64,000 nucleotides of DNA, taken from the NCBI RefSeq assembly GCF_001013905.1, contig NZ_LN831790.1, positions 3,238,001-3,302,000 of the forward strand, read 5' to 3'. This document shows positions 41,290 through 49,840 of this stretch, in pieces. Under the pieces are notes generated by a model. That model saw nothing but the letters and a program-made list of their open reading frames with translations. It was not told where the DNA came from and searched no databases. Position 1 is the first letter of the stretch. Every line of letters starts with the position of its first letter. The DNA comes from Streptomyces leeuwenhoekii (GTDB lineage: Bacteria; Actinomycetota; Actinomycetes; Streptomycetales; Streptomycetaceae). A program made the translations under genes and the position numbers.

Positions 41290-42501
41290 ATGCAGGTGAT
41301 CCAGTCGACCAAGCTCGCCAACGTCGGTTACGAGATCCGGGGCCCGGTGCTCGAGGAGGCGATGCGGCTGGAAGCGGCCGGTCACCGCATCCTCAAGCTC
41401 AACACCGGCAACCCGGCGGCGTTCGGCTTCGAGTGTCCGCCCGAGATCCTGGAGGACATCCTCCGCAACGTCTCCACGGCTCACGGCTACGGCGACGCCA
41501 AGGGCCTGCTGGCCGCCCGCCGCGCGGTCGTCATGCACAACCAGACCCTCGGCATCGAGACGGACGTCGAGCACGTCTTCATCGGCAACGGCGTCTCCGA
41601 GCTGATCGTGATGGCGATGCAGGGCCTGCTCGACGACGGCGACGAGGTCCTCGTACCGGCCCCGGACTACCCGCTGTGGACGGCCGCCGTCACCCTGTCG
41701 GGCGGCACGGCGGTGCACTACCGCTGCGACGAGCAGTCCGACTGGATGCCCGACCTGGCGGACGTCGAGCGCAAGGTCACCGACCGCACCAAGGCGATCG
41801 TCGTCATCAACCCCAACAACCCGACGGGCGCGGTGTACGACGAGGCGGTGCTGCGCGGGCTGACCGACATCGCGCGCCGCCACAACCTGCTGGTCTGCTC
41901 CGACGAGATCTACGACAAGATCCTCTACGACGGTGCCGTGCACACCCCGACCGCCGCGGTCGCCCCCGACCTGCTCACCCTCACCTTCAACGGCATGTCG
42001 AAGGCGTACCGGGTGGCCGGCTACCGGGTCGGCTGGATGTCGATCTCCGGTCCGCGCGCGCACGCCGACTCCTACATCGAGGGCCTGACGATCCTCGCCA
42101 ACATGCGCCTGTGCGCCAACATGCCGGGCCAGCACGGCGTGGTCGCGGCGCTCAGCGGGCGGCAGACGATCAACGACCTGGTGCTGCCGGGCGGGCGGCT
42201 GAAGGAGCAGATGGACGTCGCCTACGAGCTGCTGACCTCGATCCCGGGCGTGAGCTGCGTCCGCCCCAAGGGCGCGCTCTACCTCTTCCCGCGCCTGGAC
42301 CCCGGGGTCTTCAAGATCAAGGACGACCGGCGGATGGTCCTGGACCTGCTGCGCCAGGAGAAGATCATGGTGGTGCACGGCACCGGCTTCAACTGGCCCG
42401 AGCCGGACCACTTCCGGGTCGTGACCCTGCCGACGGTGGCGGACCTGCGCGACGCGGTGGGCAGGATCGCGCGCTTCCTGGAGGGCTACGGCCAGCCCTG
42501 A
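41290..42501 (+). CDS. alaA: PLP-dependent aminotransferase (AlaA-type glutamate-pyruvate transaminase)
   Basis: A 403-residue fold-type I class I/II aminotransferase. The PLP lysine is Lys238 in TFNGMSKAYRVAGYRVGW; the co-substrate-binding motifs are NPNNPTGAVY (about 174-184) and SDEIYDKILY. N-terminal KLNTGNPAAFGF is typical of AlaA, which transfers amino groups between alanine and 2-oxoglutarate. The ATG at 41290 is used. No ribosome site better than AAGCTCACGGGC precedes it. It stands alone, with no obvious operon partner. Confidence 0.9.
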   Translation: MQVIQSTKLANVGYEIRGPVLEEAMRLEAAGHRILKLNTGNPAAFGFECPPEILEDILRNVSTAHGYGDAKGLLAARRAVVMHNQTLGIETDVEHVFIGNGVSELIVMAMQGLLDDGDEVLVPAPDYPLWTAAVTLSGGTAVHYRCDEQSDWMPDLADVERKVTDRTKAIVVINPNNPTGAVYDEAVLRGLTDIARRHNLLVCSDEIYDKILYDGAVHTPTAAVAPDLLTLTFNGMSKAYRVAGYRVGWMSISGPRAHADSYIEGLTILANMRLCANMPGQHGVVAALSGRQTINDLVLPGGRLKEQMDVAYELLTSIPGVSCVRPKGALYLFPRLDPGVFKIKDDRRMVLDLLRQEKIMVVHGTGFNWPEPDHFRVVTLPTVADLRDAVGRIARFLEGYGQP

Positions 42502-42567
42502 CCTCACCCGGCGTGTACACGGTGTCCCGTTTTGTGAACGACTCAACTTTAGACGGAATCTAATGTA

Positions 42568-42601
42568 GGATGGCTTCCTGTAAGCAGTCAGGAGGCCATC
42601 C
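42568..42601 (+). promoter_or_regulatory. Hairpin sequestering the ribosome site of the 140-residue protein gene
   Basis: GGATGGCTTCCTG (42568-42580) pairs with CAGGAGGCCATCC (42589-42601) in 12 of 13 positions, with an 8-nt loop. The right arm contains the ribosome-binding GGAGG and ends at the base before the ATG. An upstream AT-richer TTAGA-N5-TCTAA palindrome (about 42549-42563) may be a promoter or operator element. Confidence 0.6.
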
Positions 42602-43024
42602 ATGTACGAACCGATCCGCGGCAAATCGGTCCACAGCACGATGGCCGGCCGTACCCAGGACTTCCCCCACCGGTCACGCGAGGAAGAGCTGGACATCCAG
42701 CTCGCGGGTCATCTCGCGGCGCTGCTCGCCGTCACGGACGAGCTCCGCGCGCTGGCACCGTCCGCCGACCTGGACACCGCGGCCGACCGGCTCGCCGAGC
42801 AGGTCGCACGGCTGCGGGGAGGCCGTACGCCGGCCCGCGTACCGCTGACCGCCGCCCAGGGCGAGCCCCACCTGGCGGCCCTGCACCGCAAGGCGCACAC
42901 CCTGGCGGGCCGCGCCCTGGTCGTGGCCGCCTCCCGCGCCGACACGACGGCCGCGATCCTCGCCGCCGAGCGGATGGACGCGCACGCCGCGGCCACCGAG
43001 CCGCGCGAACTCGCGCCCCGCTGA
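42602..43024 (+). CDS. Conserved streptomycete hypothetical protein
   Basis: A 140-residue soluble, Ala/Arg-rich helical protein without a recognised domain. Its N-terminus MYEPIRGKSVHSTMAGRT is basic, and the centre (about 30-125) is made of amphipathic helices. The GGAGG ribosome site is excellent but lies inside a stable hairpin, so translation may be controlled. A bidirectional terminator follows. No function is proposed. Confidence 0.75.
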   Translation: MYEPIRGKSVHSTMAGRTQDFPHRSREEELDIQLAGHLAALLAVTDELRALAPSADLDTAADRLAEQVARLRGGRTPARVPLTAAQGEPHLAALHRKAHTLAGRALVVAASRADTTAAILAAERMDAHAAATEPRELAPR

Positions 43025-43110
43025 GCCCACCCGGGCTCCCCCCGACGGCCCCGGTCCGCGTGCACCCGCAGCGACGCGCGGACCGGGCGCCACCAGCCCC
43101 GCCGGCGCCC

Positions 43111-43163
43111 GAAAGGCCGGGCCCCGCACGCCGCACGACACGGCGTGCGGGGCCCGGCCTTTC
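43111..43163. terminator. Bidirectional terminator with a 23-bp perfect stem
   Basis: GAAAGGCCGGGCCCCGCACG and the next bases (43111-43133) pair perfectly with 43141-43163 around a 7-nt loop. It lies between the convergent 140-residue protein gene and the arsR gene; both sides have short A or T runs flanking the stem. Confidence 0.85.
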
Positions 43164-43186
43164 GCGCGACCGCCCCGCCCCGGCGC

Positions 43187-43567
43187 TCACCCCCGCTCCG
43201 GCTCCCAGTCGGCGACGAGGGCGAGCAGGCCGGGAAAGCGCGCCTCGAGGTCGTCGACGCGGACGTGACTGCGGCGCTCCAGCCCGTACTGCCGCTGGCG
43301 GAGGACGCCCGCCGCGCGCAGCGCCTTGAAGTGGTGGGTGAGCGACGACTTGGGGCGGTCGATGCCGAACCAGCCGCAGGGGTGGTCGAACCGCTCCCGC
43401 TCCAGCAGCAGCTTGCGCACGATGAACAGGCGCAGCGGGTCGCTCAGGGCGCCCAGCACCGCCTCCAGGCGCAGCTCGTCCACCGCCGGCTCCGGCAGCG
43501 GCTCGGGCAGGCCGTCCGGTTCCGGAACGGCCCGGAAGACCACCCCGCCACCCTTCGTCGCCGTCAT
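43187..43567 (-). CDS. ArsR-family winged-helix repressor
   Basis: A 126-residue protein. The HTH core (about 45-100) shows LGALSDPLRLFIVRKLLLE, then PKSSLTHHFKALRAAGVLRQ (recognition helix). No cysteine cluster for metal binding is visible in the core, so it may sense a small molecule or redox state. ATG 43567 has AAGGAGC eight bases upstream. It is divergent from an MFS transporter gene; a palindrome between them is the probable operator. Confidence 0.9.
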   Translation of the reverse strand: MTATKGGGVVFRAVPEPDGLPEPLPEPAVDELRLEAVLGALSDPLRLFIVRKLLLERERFDHPCGWFGIDRPKSSLTHHFKALRAAGVLRQRQYGLERRSHVRVDDLEARFPGLLALVADWEPERG

Positions 43568-43603
43568 GAGCGCTCCTTCCGCACCGCCGCCGTCCCGCGC
43601 CTT

Positions 43604-43649
43604 GTACGACTCCAATCGTACTGCATGCTAAGTTCGACTTTACTCGTAC
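43604..43649. promoter_or_regulatory. GTACGA/TCGTAC operator between arsR and the MFS gene
   Basis: GTACGA (43604-43609) and TCGTAC (43616-43621) form a perfect palindrome with a 6-bp spacer. A further TCGTAC half-site is at 43644-43649. The block lies in the 105-bp divergent region and should be the ArsR-type binding site. Confidence 0.65.
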
Positions 43650-43672
43650 TGGACGTGCCGGGAGGAGCAGCC

Positions 43673-44923
43673 ATGCCGAGAAACAGGACGGCGTCCGTGG
43701 GGCAGCCGGGTCACCGGCCCGGGCCGCCGGTGGACACACCGGTGCCCGCCCGGTGGGTGTGGCTGGCCGCCTGGCCGGTGACCGCCGTCTTCGTGCTGTC
43801 GAACGCGGCCACCCCGCTCTATGTGCTGTGGCAGCGGGAGATCGGCTTCTCCCGGGGCACGCTGACGGTGGTCTTCGCCTGTTACATCGCCGGGCTGCTC
43901 GGCTCCCTGCTCGTCAGCGGGGTGGCCTCCGACCGGCTGGGGCGCAAGCCGGTCCTGCTGCCCGCCCTGGTCCTGGCCCTGGCCGCCTGCCTCGTCTTCG
44001 CCACCGCGGGCGGCGTGGCCGCGCTGCTGGCGGCCCGGCTGTTCACCGGTGTCGCCGTCGGAGCCGTCGTCTCCGCGGGCATGGCCGCCGTCGCCGATGT
44101 CGCCGGTCCCCACCGGGGGCGCCTGGCGGCGTTGCTCGCCTCCTGCGCCATGGTCCTCGGCGCGGGCCTGGGCCCGCTGCTCGCGGGTGTGCTGTCCGAG
44201 ACGCTGCCCGCGCCGACCGCCACCGTCTTCGCCGTCGAGGCGGTGCTGCTGGCCACGGCCGTCGCCGTGGTCCTGCGGATGCCGCTGCCCCGCCCGGCCG
44301 CGCCCGCCCGGGGCACCTGGGTGCGGGTGCCCGGCGTGCCGCGCGGCGGCGGGCGGCGGCTCGCCCTGGGCATCGCGGTCTTCGCGCCCGGCATCACCGC
44401 GACGTCGTTCGTGCTCTCGCTCGGCCCCTCGCTGCTCGCCGGGGTGCTCGGCACCACCGGCGGGGCCGTCGCCGGCGCCCTGGCCTTCGCGATGTTCCTG
44501 ACCGCGGCCGGCGCGCAGTTCGCGGTGCGGCGGCTCGGCCACCGCCCGGTGCTGCTCGCGGGCGCCGCCGCCACCGCCGCGGGCATGGCCGCGCTGCTCG
44601 TCGCGGTGCACGCCTCGTCCCCGCCCGCCCTCACCGCCGCCGCGCTGCTGTCCGGCGCCGGGCAGGGCATGGGCCAGCTCGGCGGAGTGTCCTTGCTCAA
44701 CTCGGGCGTTCCGGCCCGGCGGCTGGCCGAGGCCAACGCCGCTCTCAACGTGGGCGGCTACCTCCCCGCGGGCCTGCTGCCGGTGTCCGCCGGCTACCTC
44801 AGCGACGCGGTGGGACTGACCACCGGGACCACCGTGTTCGGCGGGGCGCTGTTCGCCCTCGCCGTCACCGGCGGGGTGGTCGTCCTGGCCGACCGGGGGC
44901 GCGGGGCCGGGCGGTCCGGGTGA
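43673..44923 (+). CDS. Major facilitator superfamily transporter
   Basis: A 416-residue permease with 12 predicted membrane helices. The MFS motif A lies in the helix 2-3 loop (GVASDRLGRKPVLLPAL), and an Ala/Gly-rich helix 5 and 11 are typical of sugar-porter/drug-efflux antiporters. GGGAGGAGC precedes the ATG at 43673. It is divergent from an ArsR-type regulator, suggesting induced efflux. The substrate is not visible from the sequence. Confidence 0.9.
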   Translation: MPRNRTASVGQPGHRPGPPVDTPVPARWVWLAAWPVTAVFVLSNAATPLYVLWQREIGFSRGTLTVVFACYIAGLLGSLLVSGVASDRLGRKPVLLPALVLALAACLVFATAGGVAALLAARLFTGVAVGAVVSAGMAAVADVAGPHRGRLAALLASCAMVLGAGLGPLLAGVLSETLPAPTATVFAVEAVLLATAVAVVLRMPLPRPAAPARGTWVRVPGVPRGGGRRLALGIAVFAPGITATSFVLSLGPSLLAGVLGTTGGAVAGALAFAMFLTAAGAQFAVRRLGHRPVLLAGAAATAAGMAALLVAVHASSPPALTAAALLSGAGQGMGQLGGVSLLNSGVPARRLAEANAALNVGGYLPAGLLPVSAGYLSDAVGLTTGTTVFGGALFALAVTGGVVVLADRGRGAGRSG

Positions 44924-44984
44924 GCCCCGGCGCGCCGGGCGGCACGGCCGCGGGCGCACCGCCCGGAAGCGGGCCGTACGACTG

Positions 44985-45028
44985 ACGGGCCGGGTCCCCG
45001 CACGCCGTTGTGCGCGGACCCGGCCCGT
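44985..45028. terminator. Terminator between the MFS gene and pckG
   Basis: ACGGGCCGGGTCC (44985-44997) pairs with GGACCCGGCCCGT (45016-45028). The inner loop can form a further GCAC/GTGC pairing. It lies 61 bp after the MFS stop and 122 bp after the pckG stop on the opposite strand. Confidence 0.75.
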
Positions 45029-45150
45029 ACGGGGTGCCTCCCCCACGCTCCCGGCTACTGGAACAGGAGGGGACCCCCTCGCGGCCGGCCTTCGTGACGA
45101 CATCGCGGGTCAGGGCTAGTCGGACCGGCCGCGGAGCAGTGGTGCGCCGT

Positions 45151-46983
45151 TCAGCCCAGGCGCTTCACCAGAGCGTGGTACTCGTCCCACAGCTCCTTCG
45201 GGGTGTGGTCGCCGAAGGTGTTCAGGTGCTCGGGGACGAGCGCGGCCTCCTCGCGCCACACGTCCTTGTCGACGCTGAGCAGGAAGTCCAGTTCCGCGTC
45301 GGACAGGTCCAGCCCGCTGGTGTCGAGGGCCTCCTTGGTCGGCAGCACGCCGATCGGGGTCTCGACGCCCTCGGCCCGGCCCTCCAGGCGCTCCACGATC
45401 CACTTCAGGACGCGGCTGTTCTCGCCGAAGCCGGGCCAGACGAACCTGCCCTCGTCGTCCTTGCGGAACCAGTTGACGTAGTAGATCTTCGGCAGCTTGG
45501 ACTGGTCCTTGTCCTTGGCCACGTCGATCCAGTGGGCCATGTAGTCGCCCATGTTGTAGCCGCAGAACGGCAGCATGGCGAAGGGGTCGCGGCGCAGCTC
45601 GCCGACCTTGCCCTCGGCCGCGGCCGTCTTCTCGGAGGCCACGTTGGCGCCGAGGAAGACGCCGTGGTTCCAGTCGAAGGACTCGGTGACCAGCGGTACG
45701 GCGGTGGCGCGGCGCCCGCCGAACAGGATCGCCGAGATCGGCACGCCCTTGGGGTCCTCCCACTCCGGCGCGATGATCGGGCACTGGGCGGCGGGGACGG
45801 TGAAGCGGGCGTTGGGGTGGGCGGCCGGGGTCTGGGAGGCCGGCGTCCAGTCGTTGCCCTTCCAGTCCGTCAGGTGGGCGGGCGGCTCCTCGGTCATGCC
45901 CTCCCACCACACGTCACCGTCGTCGGTGAGGGCGACGTTGGTGAAGACCGCGTTGCCCCAGAGCGTCTTCATCGCGTTGGCGTTGGTGTGCTCACCCGTG
46001 CCGGGCGCGACGCCGAAGAAGCCGGCCTCGGGGTTGATGGCGTACAGGCGGCCGTCCTCGCCGAAGCGCATCCAGGCGATGTCGTCGCCGATGGTCTCGA
46101 CCGTCCAGCCGGAGATGGTGGGCTCCAGCATGGCGAGGTTGGTCTTGCCGCACGCGGAGGGGAAGGCGGCGGCGACGTACCTCGGCTCGCCCTGCGGCGG
46201 GGTCAGCTTGAGCACCAGCATGTGCTCGGCGAGCCAGCCCTCGTCGCGGGCCATGACGGAGGCGATGCGCAGGGCGTAGCACTTCTTGCCGAGCAGGGCG
46301 TTGCCGCCGTAGCCGGAGCCGTAGGACCAGATCTCCCGGCTCTCGGGGAAGTGGGAGATGTACTTGGTCCGGTTGCAGGGCCAGGGGACGTCCTCCTGGC
46401 CGGGCTCCAGCGGGGCGCCGAGGGTGTGGACGGCCTTGACGAAGAAGCCCTCGTCGCCGAGCTCGTCCAGGACGGCCCGCCCCATGCGGGTCATCGTGCG
46501 CATGGAGACGGCGACGTACGCCGAGTCGGTGATCTCGACGCCGATCGCGGACAGCGGCGAGCCCAGCGGCCCCATGCAGAAGGGCACGACGTACATGGTC
46601 CGGCCCCGCATGGAGCCGCGGAACAGACCGCCTTCGCCGCCGGTGCCCTGGAAGATCTCCCGCATCTCGGCGGGGGCCTTCCAGTGGTTGGTGGGGCCGG
46701 CGTCCTCCTCCTTCTCGGAGCAGATGAAGGTCCGGTCCTCGACGCGCGCGACGTCGGTGGGGTCGGAGGCGGCGTAGTAGGAGTGGGGGCGCTTGACCGG
46801 GTCGAGCTTCCTGAAGGTGCCCTTGCGGACGAGCTCCTCGCACAGCCGCTCGTACTCGGCCTCGGATCCGTCACACCAGACCACGCTGTCGGGCTGGGTC
46901 AGCTCCGCGATCTCGTTCACCCACGAGATCAGTTCCTGATGCTTGGTGGGGACGACGGGGGGAGCCGCGATGTCGCGCGCCAC
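45151..46983 (-). CDS. pckG: Phosphoenolpyruvate carboxykinase (GTP)
   Basis: A 610-residue enzyme that makes phosphoenolpyruvate from oxaloacetate and GTP, the entry step of gluconeogenesis. The P-loop with the hyper-reactive cysteine is [13 protein letters not shown] (Cys278). Other motifs are [15 protein letters not shown] (about 221-235), [10 protein letters not shown] and [13 protein letters not shown]. The GTG at 46983 has AGGAGC seven bases upstream. It lies alone on the minus strand. The 400-bp upstream region may carry its regulatory sites. Confidence 0.97.
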   Translation of the reverse strand: MARDIAAPPVVPTKHQELISWVNEIAELTQPDSVVWCDGSEAEYERLCEELVRKGTFRKLDPVKRPHSYYAASDPTDVARVEDRTFICSEKEEDAGPTNHWKAPAEMREIFQGTGGEGGLFRGSMRGRTMYVVPFCMGPLGSPLSAIGVEITDSAYVAVSMRTMTRMGRAVLDELGDEGFFVKAVHTLGAPLEPGQEDVPWPCNRTKYISHFPESREIWSYGSGYGGNALLGKKCYALRIASVMARDEGWLAEHMLVLKLTPPQGEPRYVAAAFPSACGKTNLAMLEPTISGWTVETIGDDIAWMRFGEDGRLYAINPEAGFFGVAPGTGEHTNANAMKTLWGNAVFTNVALTDDGDVWWEGMTEEPPAHLTDWKGNDWTPASQTPAAHPNARFTVPAAQCPIIAPEWEDPKGVPISAILFGGRRATAVPLVTESFDWNHGVFLGANVASEKTAAAEGKVGELRRDPFAMLPFCGYNMGDYMAHWIDVAKDKDQSKLPKIYYVNWFRKDDEGRFVWPGFGENSRVLKWIVERLEGRAEGVETPIGVLPTKEALDTSGLDLSDAELDFLLSVDKDVWREEAALVPEHLNTFGDHTPKELWDEYHALVKRLG

Positions 46984-47387
46984 GATTGCTCCTAGATGAG
47001 GGATTTTGTTTTGGAGGCCCCGTGGGGGCTGCGACCCGGATGCTTCACGGTGAACCCTTCGGCGCTCATCCGGTGCCGACCGCACTCATTTGATCATCCG
47101 ACGCGAGCGCCCATCTGTCCAGAGGGCTTCACACCTGAGCGGCGTGAGGATCGCCACGTACCACGGGGAATCTCTCCTTTTCTTTGCGTACACGTTGGGT
47201 TCGCCTGAAACTTCTTTTACCCCCACGAACCGGCACGCGCCCGATGGGAGCGGCGAAGGCGCCCCGTCGGAAGGGGCGGAGGTGAGAAAGGTGCGGGCGC
47301 GGGTACCCCGTGAGACGATGACCACGCCCGGACCCTCATGTGGTCTGACTGATATGTAAGTTACGGTCCCGTAGGTACGATGCGCCC
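46984..47387. other. Intergenic region between pckG and the hemolysin-III gene
   Basis: 404 bp between divergent genes; it should carry both promoters. It contains TGATCA near 47091 and a lower-GC stretch at about 47160-47230. The small open frames on both strands look like noise. A TACGAT -10-like hexamer (47376-47381) lies 6 nt before the hemolysin-III ATG, consistent with a nearly leaderless transcript. Confidence 0.45.
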
Positions 47388-48101
47388 ATGACTGCGTCCG
47401 CATTCGATGCGCCCAGGGACACGCAGGCCGCCGGCCGCGGTCCCGTCGCGCTCTCCCTGCCGCATCCGGTCAAGCCCAAACTCCGCGGCTGGCTGCACCT
47501 CGGCATGTTTCCGGCCGCCCTGGTCGCGGGCCTGGTGCTCACCGCCCTGGCCGACTCGACCAGAGGCCGGATCGCCTGCGGAATCTACGCCCTGACGGCC
47601 TGTCTGCTCTTCGGGGTCAGCGCCCTGTACCACCGGGGCGACTGGAGCCCGCGCATGGACCGCGTCCTGCGCCGGCTGGACCACTCCAACATCTTCCTGA
47701 TCATCGCCGGCACCTACACCCCGCTGGCGATGCTGCTGCTGCCGGGCGCCAAGGGGCAGTGGCTGCTGTGGGGCATCTGGGCCGCCGCGGCGGCCGGCAT
47801 CGCCTTCCGCGTCTTCTGGGTCGGCGCCCCCCGCTGGCTCTACACCCCCTGCTACATCGCCATGGGCTGGGCGGCCGTCTTCTACCTCCCCGACTTCCTG
47901 CGCGCCGGCGGCGTCACCGTCCTGGTCCTGGTGATCGTCGGCGGCGTGCTCTACAGCGTGGGCGGGGTGGTCTACGGCATCCAGCGGCCGAACCCGTCAC
48001 CGCGCTGGTTCGGCTTCCACGAGGTGTTCCACTCCCTCACCCTGGCGGCGTTCATCGCGCACTACGTGGGGATCTCCCTGGTGGCGTACCAGCACGCGTG
48101 A
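47388..48101 (+). CDS. Hemolysin III family membrane protein (TrhA/PAQR-like)
   Basis: A 237-residue protein with seven predicted helices. The family motifs are RRLDHSNIFLIIAGTYTPLA (about 92-112), SALYHRG and FGFHEVFHSLTLAAFIAHY. The conserved Ser-His/Asp-His-His set is that of the alkaline ceramidase-PAQR-type hydrolase (CREST) superfamily. No clear ribosome site precedes the ATG. A perfect hairpin with a T-run ends the transcript. The reaction is not known; the family is usually called hemolysin III or TrhA. Confidence 0.9.
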   Translation: MTASAFDAPRDTQAAGRGPVALSLPHPVKPKLRGWLHLGMFPAALVAGLVLTALADSTRGRIACGIYALTACLLFGVSALYHRGDWSPRMDRVLRRLDHSNIFLIIAGTYTPLAMLLLPGAKGQWLLWGIWAAAAAGIAFRVFWVGAPRWLYTPCYIAMGWAAVFYLPDFLRAGGVTVLVLVIVGGVLYSVGGVVYGIQRPNPSPRWFGFHEVFHSLTLAAFIAHYVGISLVAYQHA

Positions 48102-48118
48102 CCCCACCCGCTCCCCCG

Positions 48119-48150
48119 ATGGCCACGGCTCGCGAGCCGTGGCCATTTTT
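48119..48150 (+). terminator. Intrinsic terminator after the hemolysin-III gene
   Basis: ATGGCCACGGCT (48119-48130) pairs with AGCCGTGGCCAT (48135-48146) around CGCG and is followed directly by TTTT. This is a classical hairpin with U-tract on the plus strand. Confidence 0.85.
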
Positions 48151-48232
48151 CTGCGCCCGCGGACGCCGCCCTGGCCGTGGACGTCCCCACCGTCGTCGCC
48201 GGGCCTCCGCGGACGCCGCCTACGTCCACGGC

Positions 48233-48382
48233 ATGGGCGTCGTCCTGCTGGTGTGCGCCCTCGCGGCGCTGGTCGCCGCGCCGACGGCGGGGGCGCTGCT
48301 GCCGGGCCGGGCCACGGGCGGCCGGGGCGCGGGCGGCGCCGGCCGGGGCGTGGCCGCCCCCGGGGAGCATGCCCGACAATGA
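48233..48382 (+). CDS. Possible 49-residue membrane peptide coupled to the TetR gene
   Basis: An ATG at 48233 opens a 49-codon frame with a hydrophobic start (MGVVLLVCALAALVAAPTAG), then a Gly/Arg-rich tail. Its TGA overlaps the ATG of the TetR gene (ATGA). A small membrane peptide is plausible, but no ribosome site stands out and the tail is typical of GC-driven chance translation. Confidence 0.3.
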   Translation: MGVVLLVCALAALVAAPTAGALLPGRATGGRGAGGAGRGVAAPGEHARQ

Positions 48383-49017
48383 CGACCATGACGGCCGCAC
48401 ATACCCCCCACCCCGCCGACCGCCCCCAGCCGGGACTGCGCGAACGCAAGAAGATCAAGACGCGGGAGGCGATCCGCTCCGCGACCTACGCGCTGGTGCG
48501 GGAGCAGGGGTACGAGGCCACGACGATCGAGCAGATCGCCGAGCGTGCGGAGGTCTCGCCGTCGACCGTCTTCCGGTACTTCCCCACCAAGGAGGACATC
48601 GTCCTCACGGACGAGTACGACCCGGTCATGGCGGAGGAGCTGGCCGCCCGGCCCGCCGAGGAGCCGTGGCCGACCTCCATCCGGTACGTGATGCGCAGGG
48701 CCATCGGGGTCGGCATCGGGGAGAGCGCCGAGGTGACGCGACTGCGGACCCGGCTGATGGCCGAGGTGCCGGCGGTGCGCGCGCGGATGATGGAGAGCAT
48801 GGTGGCCACCGGGCGCCTGCTGGGCCGGGCCATCGCCGAGCGCACCGGCCTCGACGCCGACGGCCTGGAGGTCAGGGTCCTCACGATGTCCCTGATCGGC
48901 GGCCTGATGGAGGTCTCGCACTACTGGGCCGAGCACGAGCACGAGGGCGATCTGGCCGATCTGGTCGACCGCGCCCTGGACGTCCTGGAGAACGGCCTGC
49001 CCGCCGGAAAACCCTGA
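48379..49017 (+). CDS. TetR-family transcriptional regulator
   Basis: A 212-residue regulator. The N-terminal HTH (about 20-75) shows RKKIKTREAIRSATYALVRE, ATTIEQIAERAEVSPSTVFR and YFPTKEDIV. A ligand-binding C-terminal domain follows (about 85-205). GGGGAG lies 11 bases before the ATG at 48379; a second ATG three codons later is possible. No adjacent divergent target is obvious. The hemolysin-III gene upstream is separated by a terminator. Confidence 0.9.
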   Translation: MTTMTAAHTPHPADRPQPGLRERKKIKTREAIRSATYALVREQGYEATTIEQIAERAEVSPSTVFRYFPTKEDIVLTDEYDPVMAEELAARPAEEPWPTSIRYVMRRAIGVGIGESAEVTRLRTRLMAEVPAVRARMMESMVATGRLLGRAIAERTGLDADGLEVRVLTMSLIGGLMEVSHYWAEHEHEGDLADLVDRALDVLENGLPAGKP

Positions 49018-49050
49018 GGCCGCGGCCGGCCCGCATGACATCCTGACGGG

Positions 49051-49782
49051 GTGAACGGTCCGGAGATCCACGTCGAGTTCGCCCCCGCCCTGCACGTGTT
49101 CGTCCCGCAGGCCCGCCGCGGCGGCGCCACCCGGGTCGCCACCGACGGCGTCTCCACCCTCGGCCATGTCGTCGAGTCCCTCGGAGTGCCCCTGACCGAG
49201 GTCGGGTCGCTCGTCGTGGACGGCCGCGAGGTGGCGCCCGCCCATGTGCCCGCGGCCGGCGAGTCGGTGACCGTCCGCAGCGTCGAGCACCCGCAGCGGG
49301 TGCCGGGCGCTCCCTTGCGCTTCCTCCTCGACGTGCACCTCGGCACCCTCGCCCGCCGCCTGCGGCTGCTCGGCGTGGACACCGCCTACGAGTCCACGGA
49401 CATCGGCGACCCGGCGCTCGCCGCCCGGTCCGCCGCCGAGAAGCGGGTCATGCTCAGCCGCGACCGGGGCCTGCTGCGCCGCCGCGAGCTGTGGGCGGGC
49501 GCCTTCGTCTACAGCACCCGCCCCGACGACCAGCTCCACGACGTCCTGGACCGGTTCCGGCCCGAGCTGCGCCCGTGGACCCGGTGCACCGCCTGCAACG
49601 GCCTGCTCAGGCAGGCCGCCAAGGAGGAGGTCGCCGACCAGCTCAAGGGCGGCACGCAGCGGACGTACGACGTGTTCGCGCAGTGCCGCGCGTGCGGGCG
49701 CGCCTACTGGAAGGGCGCCCACCACGACCAGTTGGAGGCGATCGTGGAGCAGGCGCTGAGCCGGGACACCCGGCGCGGCTGA
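49051..49782 (+). CDS. Mut7-C RNase-domain protein with N-terminal ubiquitin-like fold
   Basis: A 243-residue protein. The first 85 residues form a ThiS/ubiquitin-like module (VEFAPALHVFVP ... GREVAPAHVPAAGESVTV). The Mut7-C RNase domain follows (about 88-235) with LRFLLDVHLGTLARRLRLLG, VMLSRDRGLLRR and two zinc-knuckle pairs, CTACNG and CRACGR. Mut7-C proteins are predicted nucleases related to PIN domains; this two-domain layout is common in actinobacteria. The GTG at 49051 is used. It follows the TetR gene after 33 bp, so they may be co-transcribed. Confidence 0.9.
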   Translation: MNGPEIHVEFAPALHVFVPQARRGGATRVATDGVSTLGHVVESLGVPLTEVGSLVVDGREVAPAHVPAAGESVTVRSVEHPQRVPGAPLRFLLDVHLGTLARRLRLLGVDTAYESTDIGDPALAARSAAEKRVMLSRDRGLLRRRELWAGAFVYSTRPDDQLHDVLDRFRPELRPWTRCTACNGLLRQAAKEEVADQLKGGTQRTYDVFAQCRACGRAYWKGAHHDQLEAIVEQALSRDTRRG

Positions 49783-49840
49783 GCACGCCGGACGATCACC
49801 CCGTCCCGGGCGGCGTCCGAGGGGGCGCGGCCCCGCCGGT

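Noticed and set aside
46990..47400. Small frames on both strands between pckG and the hemolysin-III gene
   Set aside because: Both are open by chance over the promoter region; no start context and no family resemblance.
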